In this document: piece after piece, positions 62,764-64,000 of the stretch
Position numbering within the stretch: position 1 is the stretch's first letter
Layout: each line of letters starts with the position of its first letter
NCBI RefSeq assembly: GCF_009696045.1
Contig: NZ_VUMT01000014.1
Location: 19,654 to 83,653 of the forward strand
Length of the DNA: 64,000 nucleotides
DNA from: Velocimicrobium porci
GTDB taxonomy: Bacteria > Bacillota > Clostridia > Lachnospirales > Lachnospiraceae
Direction: 5' to 3'
The notes under the pieces: generated by a model
Seen by the model: the letters and a program-made list of their open reading frames with translations, nothing else
Database searches by the model: none
Told to the model about the DNA's origin: nothing
Program-made: the position numbers and the translations under genes

Positions 62764-63696
62764 ATGGGAATTTTATATGATACGATTATTATAGGGGCAG
62801 GTCCAGCCGGTTTGGCAGCAGGAATCTATGCAAAAAGAGCAGAGCTTAAGAGTATAATTATAGAAAAAGCACCAATGAGTGGAGGTCAGATTGTTAATAC
62901 TTATGAGGTAGACAATTATCCGGGACTTCCGGGAATGAGTGGCTTTGAATTGGCAAATCGTTTTCGTACGCATTGTGACAAATTAAACGTAGAATTTGTT
63001 GAGGGCGAGGTTGCAGGAATTAAAGCGGATGGAAAAAATAAAGTAGTTACGCTTGAAAATGGAGAAGCTTTTACAGCGAAGACAATTATTATAGCAGGTG
63101 GTGCAGTGCATCGCAAGCTAGGTGTCGAGGGAGAAGAAAAATTAACTGGAATGGGAGTATCTTATTGTGCAACTTGTGATGGCGCATTTTTTAGAAATGC
63201 AGAAGTTGCAGTTGTTGGTGGTGGTGATGTTGCAATAGAAGACGCTATTTTTTTGGCAAGAATTGCGAAAAAGGTTTATGTCATCCATAGAAGAGATGAA
63301 TTTCGTGCAGCGAAGAGTCTTGTTAGTACACTACTTTCTATGGATAACGTTGAAATTTTACGGAATAGCGTGGTAGAAAAAATTGTTGGGGAAGATGTAG
63401 TAGAGAAAATAAAAATACGGGATATAGAAACGAAAACAGAAAGAGAACTTCCTGTTGAAGGAGTATTTGTTGCGGTAGGAACAGAACCAATTACTGCAAT
63501 TTATGATGGAATGATTGAAATGGACGAAAAAGGATATATTGTAGCTGATGAAGATTGTGCAACAAATGTACCGGGAATTTTTGTTGCAGGCGATATTCGT
63601 ACAAAGCCACTTCGTCAGGTAGTAACGGCTGCATCGGATGGAGCTAATGCGATTACAGCTGTAGAACAATTTCTTGCAAAATGTGAATCCCATTAA
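62764..63696 (+). CDS. trxB: Thioredoxin reductase
   Basis: The 310-residue protein has the FAD-binding IIIGAGPAGLAAGIYAKRA, the redox CATC at residues 135-138, the NAD(P)H-binding VVGGGDVAIEDAIFLARIA and the C-terminal FVAGDIRTKPLRQVVTAASDG. It reduces thioredoxin. A TATAAT box lies at about 62725. Starts after AAAGGG. Confidence 0.96.
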   Translation: MGILYDTIIIGAGPAGLAAGIYAKRAELKSIIIEKAPMSGGQIVNTYEVDNYPGLPGMSGFELANRFRTHCDKLNVEFVEGEVAGIKADGKNKVVTLENGEAFTAKTIIIAGGAVHRKLGVEGEEKLTGMGVSYCATCDGAFFRNAEVAVVGGGDVAIEDAIFLARIAKKVYVIHRRDEFRAAKSLVSTLLSMDNVEILRNSVVEKIVGEDVVEKIKIRDIETKTERELPVEGVFVAVGTEPITAIYDGMIEMDEKGYIVADEDCATNVPGIFVAGDIRTKPLRQVVTAASDGANAITAVEQFLAKCESH

Positions 63697-63783
63697 GTGG
63701 TAACTCCACGACAAACGCATGAGTAAATAAATTGTGAACACGTCCCTTTTCTGGTAAAATGAAAAGAAAAGGGGTGTTAGAAA

Positions 63784-64000
63784 ATGCAGGAATTATTAGA
63801 TTGGATGGAATACATTGAGGATAACCGTCAACAGAGAAAAGTTCGTCACAAGCTAAAAGATATTCTCGTAATTGTGCTTTTTGCCACACTTGCAAATGCA
63901 GATGATTGGGTCGAAATGGCATTGTTTGCAGAAAACTATCAGGATTATCTTCGAAAGTATATCGAATTGAAGAATGGGGTGCCATCGCATGATACGATTC
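63784..64000 (+). mobile_element. ISAs1-family transposase, N-terminal part at window edge
   Basis: An open frame from the ATG at 63784 (after AAGGGG) reads MQELLDWMEYIEDNRQQRKV then RHKLKDILVIVLFATLANAD and YIELKNGVPSHDTI, the conserved N-terminal layout of ISAs1-type transposases (EDxRQxxK and NGxPSHDTF). It runs off the right edge. Immediately upstream of it, GTGG...CCAC at about 63698 may belong to the IS end. It is 87 bases after trxB. Confidence 0.85.

Overview
The window is AT-rich, has short intergenic gaps and strong AGGAGG-type ribosome binding sites. Its gene content points to a motile, spore-forming anaerobic Clostridia, most likely a Lachnospiraceae gut-type bacterium. Supporting features are the mbl-flagellar rod gene cluster, the comF-yvyF pair, the cotJ spore-coat genes, a tyrosyl T-box, rubrerythrin and oleate hydratase. 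The family call is an inference from gene content, not from a marker gene.

Left part (1-5.9 kb): a 5'-complete but edge-truncated mutS2, a PDZ protein that looks like an HtrA protease with all catalytic residues lost, a YhaM-type exoribonuclease and the 23S rRNA methyltransferase gene rlmD.

5.86-12.36 kb: an integrated 6.5 kb element bounded by a 16 bp direct repeat (5855-5870 and 12346-12361) lies inside the 3' part of rlmD. It carries a large serine recombinase and small cargo genes (a J-domain protein, a Cys-rich peptide, a lipoprotein, HTH proteins, a SHOCT-like peptide), with no visible relaxase or conjugation genes. Integration swaps the 3' ends of two genes: rlmD loses an in-frame tail of about 100 codons (now at 12362-12663) and gains a short new tail, while the recombinase loses 53 C-terminal codons (now at 5872-6033) and gains a different tail. 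Both ancestral genes can be rebuilt in frame. This is the most notable finding.

12.7-19.0 kb: an accessory region with unknown genes, a truncated resolvase, a solitary CRISPR-like repeat, an IS1634-type insertion sequence flanked by a 67 bp target duplication, and two loci that share an upstream promoter motif.

19-38 kb: mostly housekeeping and metabolism. It includes a TetR regulator with oleate hydratase, rubrerythrin, a CAP-domain secreted protein, a CarD-type regulator, a YdcF-like protein, an HD-GYP response regulator, CutC, an NhaC antiporter, an AlkD-like protein, a T-box with tyrS, an atypical larC with larB, an MgtC-like protein, a dipeptidase, and an AgrC/AgrA-like two-component pair.

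38-51 kb: a large secreted protein preceded by a tandem 16 bp repeat (candidate LytTR operator), three chemoreceptors (one soluble with a CZB zinc domain), an IbrA-IbrB-like pair, and a minus-strand cotJA-cotJB-cotJC-sodC operon.

51-64 kb: mbl/mreB with two flagellar rod genes and a FlgJ-like protein, recD2, a nucleotidyltransferase, comF, yvyF, a CheX-like protein and CheY, cvfB with an acyl-ACP thioesterase, a CPBP protease, trxB, and the start of an ISAs1-family transposase at the right edge. Two families of short dispersed intergenic repeats occur (21.8/30.25 kb and 21.96/61.43 kb).
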